Shown piece by piece: positions 1 to 7,022 of a DNA stretch of 23,088 nucleotides. The stretch covers positions 1 to 23,088 of the IMG/VR virus record IMGVR_UViG_3300023279_000560. One strand, given 5' to 3'. The notes beneath the pieces are model-generated. The model saw nothing but the letters and a program-made list of their open reading frames with translations, was not told the origin of the DNA and did no database searches. The position numbers and the translations under genes were made by a program. Within the stretch, counting starts at the first letter, position 1; every line of letters starts with the position of its first letter. Source of the DNA: a virus.

Positions 1-744
1 AGATGTTTCAGTATCAGATAGCTGAAGTATTCTGTTACCATCTTTGTCTCTAAGAGCAGCACTTTTTTTATCTCTAAGACAAGCAAACAAAGCATTGATG
101 TAAGACTTTTCATTAGAAAGTTCTTCGTATCGCATACCATGTGCAACATAAATAGTACGCAGTCTATTAAGAATAAATGTATCGTGCCACTCTCTGTAGT
201 TTAGAAACTCACCTGAGATAAACGCGCCTCTAAAATCTCCTAACAAGTCTACTGATGTCTGCCTAGATAAATTAAAGGCCATTAGATATTCTGTATTTCT
301 AAGACAAAGCATATCAACCTTGTCTTCTTCGTCTGGGAACAGCTTGTCTAGTTCCTTGGCAGTAATTTTTTTCTTAGCTATAACATCAGGATCAATCCAA
401 ACCATCCATGCGTCTGCATTATTAAACGCACACTCAGTCAGGGCAAGAACGCGAGGCAAGAACTTATGTGGGTTTAGGATATCCTGATAAGGAATCTGTC
501 CACCTTCAGTGCCATCATGTTCCTTATACTCTTCTAAGAATTTTGAATAATCTTCTAGAGTTTCTAGGTTATGATAGAAAATGTTTGGTGCTTGTGGCAG
601 GGAGTACTTACTAATATCTATCTGATAATAATAGCAATGAAATTCAAAGCTTGGTTCCCAAATTTCTTTAAATTGATTTAATACTGTATTGGCTGTTTGA
701 TTTAAAATGTCTTCATTAAAACAAGTTACAATTTTATATTTCAT
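1..744 (-). CDS. glycosyltransferase-like protein (partial, C-terminus outside window)
   Basis: An open frame of 248 codons runs from ATG at 744 off the left edge with no stop. The protein starts MKYKIVTCFNEDIL and has a WIDPDV segment near residue 115, which resembles the DxD metal/nucleotide-sugar site of GT-A glycosyltransferases, preceded by a stretch like those of phage sugar transferases (NPHKFLPRVLALTECAF). The start overlaps the end of the next upstream gene by 11 nt, so the two are probably translationally coupled. The neighbouring gene also looks like a glycosyltransferase, suggesting a pair that modifies DNA, virion protein or host surface glycan. The family assignment rests on motif and context only; substrate unknown. 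Confidence 0.6.
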   Translation of the reverse strand, partial: MKYKIVTCFNEDILNQTANTVLNQFKEIWEPSFEFHCYYYQIDISKYSLPQAPNIFYHNLETLEDYSKFLEEYKEHDGTEGGQIPYQDILNPHKFLPRVLALTECAFNNADAWMVWIDPDVIAKKKITAKELDKLFPDEEDKVDMLCLRNTEYLMAFNLSRQTSVDLLGDFRGAFISGEFLNYREWHDTFILNRLRTIYVAHGMRYEELSNEKSYINALFACLRDKKSAALRDKDGNRILQLSDTETS

Positions 745-1513
745 TAGTAAGTCCATGTAAGAGTAAGTAAGAGTAATCCATATTCCACTCGGCAGCGTAC
801 TGACCATCTATGGATCGACGGCATTGCCAATCCTTAAACCAAGGACCACCAGTAGTAAAGTGTACGTTACGTGCCTCAAGGTCTTCAGGAGAGTGGTTGT
901 CTAGCCAATTCCAATCCTCAGTAATCTTACCAATATCTGAAGCCTTGTCTGATAACCAGCCAAACTTATGTAGCCATGAGCCTGAGTTAGAATTAATTTC
1001 GTTTACTGTTAGCTTCTGATGTGCAGGATGTCCACAGTTCCATAACACAAAGCTCGACCAGTTTTTTCTAAAGTAATTTTCTTGTAGCTTACCATCCATC
1101 TTATGTGTATCTTTAGGCGCGTAGTCATGCTGCACACAGAACAAAGGATAGAAGTCTGAATAATCTTGTGTTGTATAGTCCTCGAACAGTTCGATAATAT
1201 CTGTTCTCATATACATATCACTGTCCATATACAAAGCCCATCCTTCATACATGTTAAGTGCTGGAACTAAGAACCGAGTGAAGCTAAAGTCTGTAGAGAA
1301 TGGTCGCCCATCCTTGCTGTCAATAAACTGATCGTCTACAATATCAAACTGCCTATAGTATAGACCCATGCGTTCCATTGTAGGTCTCTTGATAGGTAAG
1401 ATTCTGATAGGCTCTGATGCTGTTCGCTCTATAGAAAACTTACATACATCATAAGCTGTCTGTTCGCGTGGATCGTATCCTATGTATACAGTAAATGGTA
1501 ATTTTTTAGCCAT
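734..1513 (-). CDS. glycosyltransferase, GT-A/GT8-like
   Basis: A 259-residue protein starting MAKKLPFTVYIGYDPRE. The N-terminal 'IGYDPRE..AYDVCKFSI' block, the central ALYMDSDMYM (DxD-type metal site, about residues 93-102) and the late HFTTGGPWF block are the pattern of GT8-like phage and bacterial glycosyltransferases, which transfer a sugar from a nucleotide-sugar donor. No signal peptide or membrane segment is visible, so it should act in the cytoplasm. It lies between Hsp20 and a second glycosyltransferase-like gene. A hairpin sits directly upstream of the ATG and no good Shine-Dalgarno sequence is visible between hairpin and start, which may limit translation. Acceptor unknown. Confidence 0.72.
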   Translation of the reverse strand: MAKKLPFTVYIGYDPREQTAYDVCKFSIERTASEPIRILPIKRPTMERMGLYYRQFDIVDDQFIDSKDGRPFSTDFSFTRFLVPALNMYEGWALYMDSDMYMRTDIIELFEDYTTQDYSDFYPLFCVQHDYAPKDTHKMDGKLQENYFRKNWSSFVLWNCGHPAHQKLTVNEINSNSGSWLHKFGWLSDKASDIGKITEDWNWLDNHSPEDLEARNVHFTTGGPWFKDWQCRRSIDGQYAAEWNMDYSYLLLHGLTNEI

Positions 1514-1520
1514 ATAAATA

Positions 1521-1554
1521 GTTGTAGAGAGGAAGCTACAACCCCCTCTCTACA
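1521..1554 (-). terminator. intergenic hairpin after hsp20 (terminator or attenuator candidate)
   Basis: Two mutually exclusive hairpins can form. One is a 10-bp perfect stem, TGTAGAGAGG (1523-1532) with CCTCTCTACA (1545-1554). The other is a 7-bp stem, GTTGTAG (1521-1527) with CTACAAC (1536-1542). It lies between the hsp20 stop and the next ATG. On the minus strand the sequence after the stem is only moderately T-rich (CTATTTATATG), so termination would be weak. Confidence 0.5.
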
Positions 1555-1562
1555 TCCTTTCC

Positions 1563-1973
1563 TTAGTTAATTTTAATAGTCTTGGGTTGCTTTTCTTTTG
1601 GAACTTCTCTTTGAAGAGACAAAGTTAAAATACCATTCATAAGTTTAGAATCAACAACTTCCATATGCTCACTCATCTTAAACCTTTTATAGAAATCTCT
1701 TTCTGCAATACCGTTGTATAAGTTTTCAGTTTTATTTTTTGTATCTCTGCTACCTTTGATAGAAACTAAACCATCTTCAAAGGTAATTGATAATTCTTCT
1801 TTAGTAAATCCTGCTACAGCAAGACTTAATTTAAAATTATTATCGTCAATCTTGGTAATGTTATGTGGTGGATAGTTACTACTAAACTGATCTTTGATAT
1901 TTTCCAGTTCCTGAAATAAAGAATCAAACCCAATTGCATAGTTACTTAATACTGTTCTTGTAATATTTGGCAT
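1563..1973 (-). CDS. Hsp20 / IbpA-type small heat shock protein
   Basis: The protein is 136 residues from the MPNITRT start. That start follows AAAGGAG by a good distance; an in-frame ATG 13 codons upstream is less likely. The alpha-crystallin domain is clear: YPPHNI at its beginning, LAVAGFTKEELSI, then GLVSIKG, IAERDFYKRFKM, and LMNGILTLSL with a final basic tail ending KTIKIN. These proteins are ATP-independent holdases that keep unfolding proteins soluble. Hsp20 genes are known from T4-like cyanophages and other aquatic phages, where a role in virion assembly or host stress is proposed. It has its own sigma70-type promoter, so it can be expressed separately from the reductase upstream. 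The roughly 49-nt leader contains GAAGC/GCTTC pairing and may be structured. Confidence 0.92.
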   Translation of the reverse strand: MPNITRTVLSNYAIGFDSLFQELENIKDQFSSNYPPHNITKIDDNNFKLSLAVAGFTKEELSITFEDGLVSIKGSRDTKNKTENLYNGIAERDFYKRFKMSEHMEVVDSKLMNGILTLSLQREVPKEKQPKTIKIN

Positions 1974-2028
1974 AATATTTTTCTCCTTTGGCGAGTTAGT
2001 GAAGCCCCACAATGGCAGCTTCTTATAT

Positions 2029-2057
2029 ATTATATATTATTTTTTTACAATATGCAA
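2029..2057 (-). promoter_or_regulatory. sigma70-type promoter of hsp20
   Basis: On the minus strand, TTGCAT (2057-2052) is followed after 17 nt by a perfect TATAAT (2034-2029). The predicted start, near 2022, gives a leader of about 49 nt to the hsp20 ATG. It occupies the short AT-rich gap after the ribonucleotide reductase stop codon. Confidence 0.75.
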
Positions 2058-2065
2058 GTCTTTTT

Positions 2066-3748
2066 TTATACTCCGCACACTCCACCACTACCACTAATGT
2101 CGCAGATGTCATGTGTCTGTACGTTGTCCTCAAACTCTTCGCCTAGTTTTTCTACAGCTTCAGCATAGGGGACAACAGTAAGAGGCTGACCACCACGGCA
2201 TCCATCGGGGAAGCAAGTGAAACCACGTAGTCTGTGAGCATACTTAGCCAACGTCTGTGCAAAATCCTCTACACCGTTTTCGTTGTTGTCCTCTGTACCC
2301 CATGCAGGAAGGTTAATAGTACTAGAGATAGACATATCTACATACTCCTGCACGTTAGCCTGAAAGCTTAGACGCCGTTCATAGTCAGTAGCAAGATCAA
2401 TAGCAGACTCAATCTTGTCTGGCTTGGCACCATACAGATCAATCATCTCTTGTGCTGCGCTATCTACCACGTATTGATAGTGCCACTTTTTAGATTTGAG
2501 GTAGCGGCGTTTATATGCGACTGCAAATATAGGCTCAACACCTGTGGAAGTTCCAGCCAGAATACCGATTGTTCCAGTAGGCGCGATAGCTCTAACTGCT
2601 GCTGGTCGTGAAACTGATAGCTCCTTTGAAAAGTCTCTTGCAACTTTGTCGGATTCTGCTTCATAAACTTTAAGCCAGCGGTGCATTTCTGGAGTAGTTT
2701 CATATCGGTGACCGCGCTGGATAAGCCATTCGTGAAGCCCCATGAGGCCAAGCCCAAGCCGCCTGTTCTTTTCTCTAACAAGACGAATCTTATCATAAGG
2801 TAGTTGTGCGCGTAGGGTTCCGCACAGGAGAAACTTGGTTGCGAGTTGGACAACATCTTTGAGTTGGCCGAGGTCATCAATCCTAGCAAAGTTAAGACTG
2901 CCAAGATTACAAACATCACTATCATCTTCAGACGTAACTTCCGTACAGGCATTACGCAACGTCTCATTTTCTTTCTCGAAGAAGTTGAAGCTAAACCCTG
3001 GTTCCGCAGTTCTAAGAGCCTGACGTACATTATACCTAAAGACATCTCCTATATCTCCTGTCTCCCAATAGTTAAGTAACCAATCAGTATCATAGTTAAC
3101 ACTGATGTTTGTCATATCAAGAGGACAGGGAAAGTCAAAGTCGTCTTGCTTAACATCAAAGTAAGTTTGGCCTGTCTTACCAACAGGCATGTCTGCCCAG
3201 TTCTTTGCATTAAGAAAAGGCATAATATCAGCGTGCTGATGATTAAGAGATGCGTAGATAGCACTACGTCTGCTACCACCCTGCATAACCCTGCGACCAA
3301 TCTCGTTAATCATTTGCATCTTGGGTATAGGTCCACTGGCTGTGCCGCCTGTACCTTTTAGTGACGCACCCTCACCACGATACACAGAATAATCAATGCC
3401 AATGCCGCCACCTGTCATCAAGCAGGACTCAGACTTCCATGATAAGTCAGCCCAATCTTCTCTGGTATCCTCTTCAGCGCGTAGCAGATAGCAGTTATTA
3501 AAAAACTTTTTCTCTCTACCAGCATAATATAGATATCTACCACCTGGAAGAAAGCGAAGATTAGACATATGGTCTATCAGTTCGTCCTTCTCATCACGAG
3601 TAAGATAGCTCTGACACACATCCTCAACCAGAGTACATGCCAGTTCGTGCATAGTCTCCGCTCCTGTGTGTGAGTACTTAGTATTAAAAATGTCCTCGCT
3701 GAACTTAGACCTGAACTGTGGGTTTCGATTTGATTTAAACATAGACAT
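2066..3748 (-). CDS. nrdJ: adenosylcobalamin-dependent (class II) ribonucleotide reductase
   Basis: A 560-residue enzyme that reduces ribonucleotides to deoxyribonucleotides for phage DNA synthesis. Visible active-site elements: Cys86 in FFNNCYLL and Cys280 in VCNLGSLNFARI form the likely redox pair; N266/C268/E270 in NACTEV form the finger loop with the radical Cys (the more usual form is NPCxE); APTGTIG (389-395) is the phosphate-binding loop; and two Cys, eight residues apart, lie at the extreme C-terminus (CDISGSGGVC) for re-reduction. The sequence style (LMTGGGIGIDYS, TSTGVEPIFA) and the lack of an adjacent nrdB fit class II. The start is supported by AAAGGGGAAGTGT just before the ATG. 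Class II enzymes need no oxygen but require host B12. It lies in the nucleotide and replication block with ThyX and the DUF3310 protein. Confidence 0.9.
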   Translation of the reverse strand: MSMFKSNRNPQFRSKFSEDIFNTKYSHTGAETMHELACTLVEDVCQSYLTRDEKDELIDHMSNLRFLPGGRYLYYAGREKKFFNNCYLLRAEEDTREDWADLSWKSESCLMTGGGIGIDYSVYRGEGASLKGTGGTASGPIPKMQMINEIGRRVMQGGSRRSAIYASLNHQHADIMPFLNAKNWADMPVGKTGQTYFDVKQDDFDFPCPLDMTNISVNYDTDWLLNYWETGDIGDVFRYNVRQALRTAEPGFSFNFFEKENETLRNACTEVTSEDDSDVCNLGSLNFARIDDLGQLKDVVQLATKFLLCGTLRAQLPYDKIRLVREKNRRLGLGLMGLHEWLIQRGHRYETTPEMHRWLKVYEAESDKVARDFSKELSVSRPAAVRAIAPTGTIGILAGTSTGVEPIFAVAYKRRYLKSKKWHYQYVVDSAAQEMIDLYGAKPDKIESAIDLATDYERRLSFQANVQEYVDMSISSTINLPAWGTEDNNENGVEDFAQTLAKYAHRLRGFTCFPDGCRGGQPLTVVPYAEAVEKLGEEFEDNVQTHDICDISGSGGVCGV

Positions 3749-3766
3749 ACACTTCCCCTTTTACTT

Positions 3767-4072
3767 CTACTTGTTATAATATAATTCTAAGATTAACTCC
3801 GCATAGTGTATAGCTTTTCTGATGTCTTTCTCTCCCTCTCCTTTAGCACGGTGGCGAGTGATATACTTTACCACGTTACCCTCAAAGTAGTCAAGGCTAT
3901 TGGCATGAATATATTCTACTGGTTGGATGCCACAATCTTTGTAATGATTTCCCCCAACCTGCTTGGTTAGGGTATTGGTTTCTTCTCTACTTTTTCTTTG
4001 TTTTCTAAACTGTCTTAGATAGTAATCGTCTGGCCCTTCGTTAGAGGAGTAAGCTGATTCTTCTTCTGACAT
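3767..4072 (-). CDS. DUF3310 family phage protein (nucleotide-kinase-like)
   Basis: A 101-residue protein. After a charged N-terminal third comes the family signature: VGGNHYKDCGIQPVEYI, then LDYFEGNVVKYITRHR and KDIRKAIHYAELILEL. The DUF3310 family is common in phages, and members related to T7 gp1.7 have been described as nucleotide kinases, which would suit a position next to ribonucleotide reductase; the activity here is inferred. The ATG follows AGGAG with a slightly long spacing. The start overlaps the upstream gene's end by 32 nt. Confidence 0.8.
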   Translation of the reverse strand: MSEEESAYSSNEGPDDYYLRQFRKQRKSREETNTLTKQVGGNHYKDCGIQPVEYIHANSLDYFEGNVVKYITRHRAKGEGEKDIRKAIHYAELILELYYNK

Positions 4073-4364
4073 TTTCTTGATCTCCTGTGTCTATAACTTT
4101 TAAAGCAAAGCTTCGTACCTTGCGTGGCTCAAGTCCTGCATAGGTACAGACAGTATCAAAGTCGTCGGCTGTAACACCAATAGAAGCAAAGAACCAAGCC
4201 CGTGCTTGATCCCTTTCCAAGGTAATACTGCTTGCCTCTTCTTCTCGTTCAACCTTGAGCAAGTCTAGCAACGCCTGTAAGATAACAGATATATATAAAA
4301 CTTTGTGTGGGTTCTTATTTACTTGATCGTATAAAGATTCAATAAGCTCTTCATTCATCTTCAT
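4041..4364 (-). CDS. conserved phage protein of unknown function
   Basis: A 107-residue soluble protein with the segment RDQARAWFFASIGVTADDF and then AGLEPRKVRSFALKVI. I recognise this pattern from other phage proteins of unknown function; the second part could be a small helix-turn-helix-like fold, but I cannot show DNA binding. The N-terminal half is helical and leucine-rich. AGGACTTTA precedes the ATG. It overlaps the GIY-YIG gene at its start and the DUF3310 gene at its end, so it belongs to the same transcript. Confidence 0.7.
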   Translation of the reverse strand: MKMNEELIESLYDQVNKNPHKVLYISVILQALLDLLKVEREEEASSITLERDQARAWFFASIGVTADDFDTVCTYAGLEPRKVRSFALKVIDTGDQENVRRRISLLL

Positions 4365-4749
4365 TAAAGTCCTGTACTGGTCTGTAGAACTTACCGCCTA
4401 TCCAGTTGTTATAGTAGGCTGGCTCGTCCGTTCCTTCTAGTTTTGCAGTAAGGACATGTCGTATAACTTGGTGGTAACACTCATAATACTTTAAGCTTCG
4501 TTTGTTTTTAAACTGTCCTAAGATTTTAAATTTAAAAGTATCCTTACCAAACTTATCTATGTCTTCTTTAAGATGTTTGCTAGAACCAGCATAGACTTTC
4601 CAGTTAGATTCTTTTTTCTTTTTACCTTTACGATAAGTCCAGTACTGCTTGCACCCTATGTAAGCCTTCTTAGTTTTTGTGTTGGTGATGCAGTATACAA
4701 AACCAAAATACTTTTGTATGTCTAGCTTCCTATCGTAGTCCCAGTGCAT
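4351..4749 (-). CDS. GIY-YIG family endonuclease (free-standing, homing-type)
   Basis: A 132-residue protein. FGFVYCITNTKTKKAYIGCKQ (about residues 15-35) fits the GIY-YIG core (FVYxI...AYIG), followed by a YAGSSKHLKEDIDKFGKDTF block and a Tyr-Tyr-Glu segment (KYYECYHQ) supplying the expected Glu, then YYNNWIGGKF. This is the arrangement of small Seg-like phage nucleases that cut DNA and may spread by homing. It starts directly after the stop codon of the Cas4-like gene with no strong local ribosome site, so coupling is likely. It probably inserted between replication genes. Confidence 0.75.
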   Translation of the reverse strand: MHWDYDRKLDIQKYFGFVYCITNTKTKKAYIGCKQYWTYRKGKKKKESNWKVYAGSSKHLKEDIDKFGKDTFKFKILGQFKNKRSLKYYECYHQVIRHVLTAKLEGTDEPAYYNNWIGGKFYRPVQDFNEDE

Positions 4750-5613
4750 TTAGTAATGGACTTCCTCTACGTCTGGCGTCTTTGCCACCTTAACCAGATG
4801 TCTTTTGCCCGACGCATATTTAAATGTACGTAAGCCTCTGCCCTCATTTGCATCACTCCAACACTCTCTATTATGGCGACAATACACACAACCAATATGA
4901 AGACGCATGTTACCAGACTTACCATCAGGAACAGCAGGATAGCACCTATCAGGGATTGCGGCTTCCTTCGCAACCATTTGCTTGAGTTTCTTAATTCTTT
5001 CTTTGGCATTTATCATCTCCATTGAGTGTACTCTAGACAAACAAATTTCTCCTGTTGATTTATCTATCACAAGAAAGCCAGCCTCATCTAGTCCATTGGC
5101 CTGTGCATACGCAGAGATTTGTGCAATGTAACCAAAGGGATCATCGTTTACTAAATCGTTACGCCTAAACTTATCAAAGCTTCTACCTGATGCACTCTTA
5201 CAATCAATAAGCACACCATCAATCAGTGAATCCTGATGGCCCTTAACACCTTCAATAGTAAGTTCTTTCTGCTGATCTGTAACCTTGTGTCCAGATATAG
5301 ACGCACACAACAGCAGCAGTTCCTCTAAAATATATCCATACAAAAACTTAATTCGTGTGCTAGGTTTCAAGTAATCTTCAGTTGTTTCCACTCTTGAATC
5401 ATACCATAGCTGTCTATCGGGTTTGCCAATAGCTGAGAGGCGTAGTGCTGTGCGATCTTTAGGAGACTCATACATAAATGTTTTTATATGTACTTTTAGC
5501 ATCTCACCAAAGGTATCAATGTGCTTGTCTACTTCTGCCTCATCCATATCAATAGGATCAAAGGTAAATAAATTATAAATATCCTCGACTAATGTATCTA
5601 TTGTTTTTGTCAT
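4750..5613 (-). CDS. PD-(D/E)XK exonuclease, Cas4/RecB-like
   Basis: A 287-residue nuclease. The core is visible: E98-E99 on a helix, D128 in GHQDSLIDG, D137-C-K139 in VLIDCKSASG, and Q165 in YIAQISAYAQ. A C-terminal cysteine set (C224, C242, C245, C251, in RCYPA and GCVYCRHNREC) resembles the metal or Fe-S site of Cas4-like proteins. The N-terminal Cys usual before 'LWY' is replaced: the sequence is AIGKPDRQLWYDS. In T7-like phages an exonuclease of this kind trims DNA in recombination and in recycling host DNA. It follows the SSB gene, but a strong hairpin lies between them and no Shine-Dalgarno sequence is visible before its ATG. Confidence 0.82.
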   Translation of the reverse strand: MTKTIDTLVEDIYNLFTFDPIDMDEAEVDKHIDTFGEMLKVHIKTFMYESPKDRTALRLSAIGKPDRQLWYDSRVETTEDYLKPSTRIKFLYGYILEELLLLCASISGHKVTDQQKELTIEGVKGHQDSLIDGVLIDCKSASGRSFDKFRRNDLVNDDPFGYIAQISAYAQANGLDEAGFLVIDKSTGEICLSRVHSMEMINAKERIKKLKQMVAKEAAIPDRCYPAVPDGKSGNMRLHIGCVYCRHNRECWSDANEGRGLRTFKYASGKRHLVKVAKTPDVEEVHY

Positions 5614-5652
5614 AAAAATTAGAGGGGTATCTAAATTAATAGATACCCCTCT
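5613..5652 (-). terminator. rho-independent terminator-like hairpin between SSB and nuclease
   Basis: A perfect 13-bp inverted repeat, AGAGGGGTATCTA (5621-5633) with TAGATACCCCTCT (5640-5652) and a 6-nt loop. On the minus strand it is followed by AATTTTT and then at once by the nuclease ATG. This would end most SSB transcripts or limit read-through into the nuclease gene. Confidence 0.72.
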
Positions 5653-5664
5653 TCTCCTTTCAAA

Positions 5665-6171
5665 CTACGAAGCGAGGGGGAAGTCTACCGCTTCTTCATT
5701 CGTGTATCCATTAGGGACCACATCAAAGTCAGGACCGTTGCTTGTATACTCAACAAGTTCACGAACCTGTAGGGAGTCAAGATATCCTTTGACGCCTTCC
5801 TTACCACCAAAGGTCCATGCTTTAGGATATGCTTTAGCACATACCTTAGAACCATTGCCAATTAGTGTATTAGCAGGGAAAGGATTACGTTGTGCATCCA
5901 CTACTCGAATACTTCTGGGATCACCGTTATAGGTTGTAGTGAATTGCTTGAGTGTAACAAAGTTACCACGCTTATCATCTGGCTTTTCTGCTGATACATT
6001 CTTAACAGTCAGCCCGACATCCTGTGCAATCTTTAAATTATCAGGATCAAGATTACAAATATCAATAGTGTACTCAGGCTTCTCTGGGTTGATCGTGTTA
6101 GGCTCAAACACCTTTGCCCAGTAAGCTTCACCAGTGATAAAGATAGGGTCTGCGTAATTTTCGTTAGCCAT
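5665..6171 (-). CDS. single-stranded DNA-binding protein (phage, gp2.5/DUF2815-like)
   Basis: A 168-residue protein with a beta-rich, OB-like sequence: ADPIFITGEAYWAKVFEPN, TIDICNLD, NFVTLKQFTT, PANTLIGNGSKVCAKAYP, YLDSLQVRELV, and an acidic C-terminal third ending EEAVDFPLAS. Phage SSBs of the gp2.5 and DUF2815 types carry such blocks, with the acidic tail contacting the polymerase and helicase. The start follows CAAGGAGAAAATAAA. It has its own strong promoter and a hairpin after its stop, consistent with the high monocistronic output expected of an SSB. Family assignment is by pattern, without a search. Confidence 0.78.
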   Translation of the reverse strand: MANENYADPIFITGEAYWAKVFEPNTINPEKPEYTIDICNLDPDNLKIAQDVGLTVKNVSAEKPDDKRGNFVTLKQFTTTYNGDPRSIRVVDAQRNPFPANTLIGNGSKVCAKAYPKAWTFGGKEGVKGYLDSLQVRELVEYTSNGPDFDVVPNGYTNEEAVDFPLAS

Positions 6172-6232
6172 TTTATTTTCTCCTTGAGTTTCTAAATTTA
6201 GTTTCTATCTTGTCTACTACACAAGAACACAC

Positions 6233-6261
6233 ATTATAACATGTGGTATCTTATAAGTCAA
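6233..6261 (-). promoter_or_regulatory. sigma70-type promoter of the SSB gene
   Basis: TTGACT (6261-6256) and a perfect TATAAT (6238-6233) are separated by 17 nt on the minus strand. The predicted start near 6226 gives a leader of about 55 nt. The -35 box overlaps the stop codon of the upstream nuclease gene. This is the best promoter match in the window. Confidence 0.85.
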
Positions 6262-6761
6262 CAATCTTTGTCAATTAATTTGTACTCTACTTCTTTCATC
6301 AAGTCATTAACTGATACTTGAGTTAGTAGGTCGTCTCTTCCTCTTCGGCTGTAGAATTTATACTTAGCATCTGAGGCTCGTTCTACGTCTATATTCTCTA
6401 CTTTTTTAAACGCAAATTCTTTTAACCTTTTTCTATTAATCATAAGAAAATCTGTGTTTCTTTCAAAGGCAATCTCGTCTGCCTCTCCATGTAACCACCC
6501 AAAAGCGCCACGGACATTTACAAACTCAATCCATAGCCACTCGTTATTTACTTTATTATCTGAGCGGTTAGTTTTCTTCTGAGCTTTAACATCAACAGAG
6601 AAAAATTTATTTTCTTTACTATTTACTAGATGAAAGTCTATGTGCTTCTTAATGTTCTCCTCTTTCGTTGCATCATAAACGTGCCATCCTAAATCTTCCA
6701 TTGATTGTTTAAATAAATCTTCTGCTTTCTTGCCTACGGAATACTCTCGGGCGTAAGACAT
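6258..6761 (-). CDS. PD-(D/E)XK nuclease-like protein
   Basis: A 167-residue protein with E14 on the first helix, D42 in HIDFHLV and D57-V-K59 in FFSVDVKAQKK, the layout of a small PD-(D/E)XK endonuclease. It continues with WLWIEFVNVRGAFGWLHGEADEIAFE, a block seen in phage nuclease-like proteins. Possible roles are Holliday-junction or host-DNA cleavage (as T7 gp3), but specificity cannot be read from the sequence. Its ATG overlaps the stop codon of the HTH gene (TAATG), so it is probably translationally coupled. It is the second nuclease of this fold next to the SSB gene. Confidence 0.66.
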   Translation of the reverse strand: MSYAREYSVGKKAEDLFKQSMEDLGWHVYDATKEENIKKHIDFHLVNSKENKFFSVDVKAQKKTNRSDNKVNNEWLWIEFVNVRGAFGWLHGEADEIAFERNTDFLMINRKRLKEFAFKKVENIDVERASDAKYKFYSRRGRDDLLTQVSVNDLMKEVEYKLIDKDC

Positions 6762-6964
6762 TACGCTACTAGACGATAGCGAGTGTACGCATCACCGTCT
6801 GGGGTCATTGCCTTGACTGCTTCAATAACATATCCCTTCTGACGTAGGCGAGAGATAGCGGCGGTAAGGTTCTCACACCAGCCTCTTTCAATAGCCGTCT
6901 TACGGGTTACTCTCATGCCCTTCTTCAAGGCACGAAGGATTTTGTTATCTACTGATTTTGTCAT
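6761..6964 (-). CDS. small helix-turn-helix protein
   Basis: A 67-residue basic protein from MTKSVDNK, chosen because GGAGAACAAC lies just before this ATG; longer in-frame starts would run into the promoter. KILRALKKGMRVTRKTAIERG, then NLTAAISRLRQKGYVIEA and DAYTRYRLV match the small phage/prophage winged-helix family in which the helix 'ISRLRQKGY' is followed by a beta wing. It is likely a DNA-binding regulator. It has its own promoter and starts a short transcript with the nuclease, immediately downstream of a structured repeat after polA. Confidence 0.7.
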   Translation of the reverse strand: MTKSVDNKILRALKKGMRVTRKTAIERGWCENLTAAISRLRQKGYVIEAVKAMTPDGDAYTRYRLVA

Positions 6965-6992
6965 GTTGTTCTCCATTGTGATTGGTTTGTGT

Positions 6993-7021
6993 ATGGTACT
7001 ACAAGCAAGCAGGGATGTCAA
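6993..7021 (-). promoter_or_regulatory. sigma70-type promoter of the HTH/nuclease unit
   Basis: A perfect TTGACA (7021-7016) followed after 17 nt by TACCAT (6998-6993). The predicted start near 6986 leaves about 22 nt to the ATG at 6964. The -35 box is 1 nt from the edge of the family 1 element at 7023-7073. Confidence 0.6.
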
Positions 7022-7022
7022 C

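Noticed and set aside
2464-3361. Several frames of 60-190 codons overlapping the reductase gene
   Set aside because: All lie inside the well-supported nrdJ frame and show no domain of their own.
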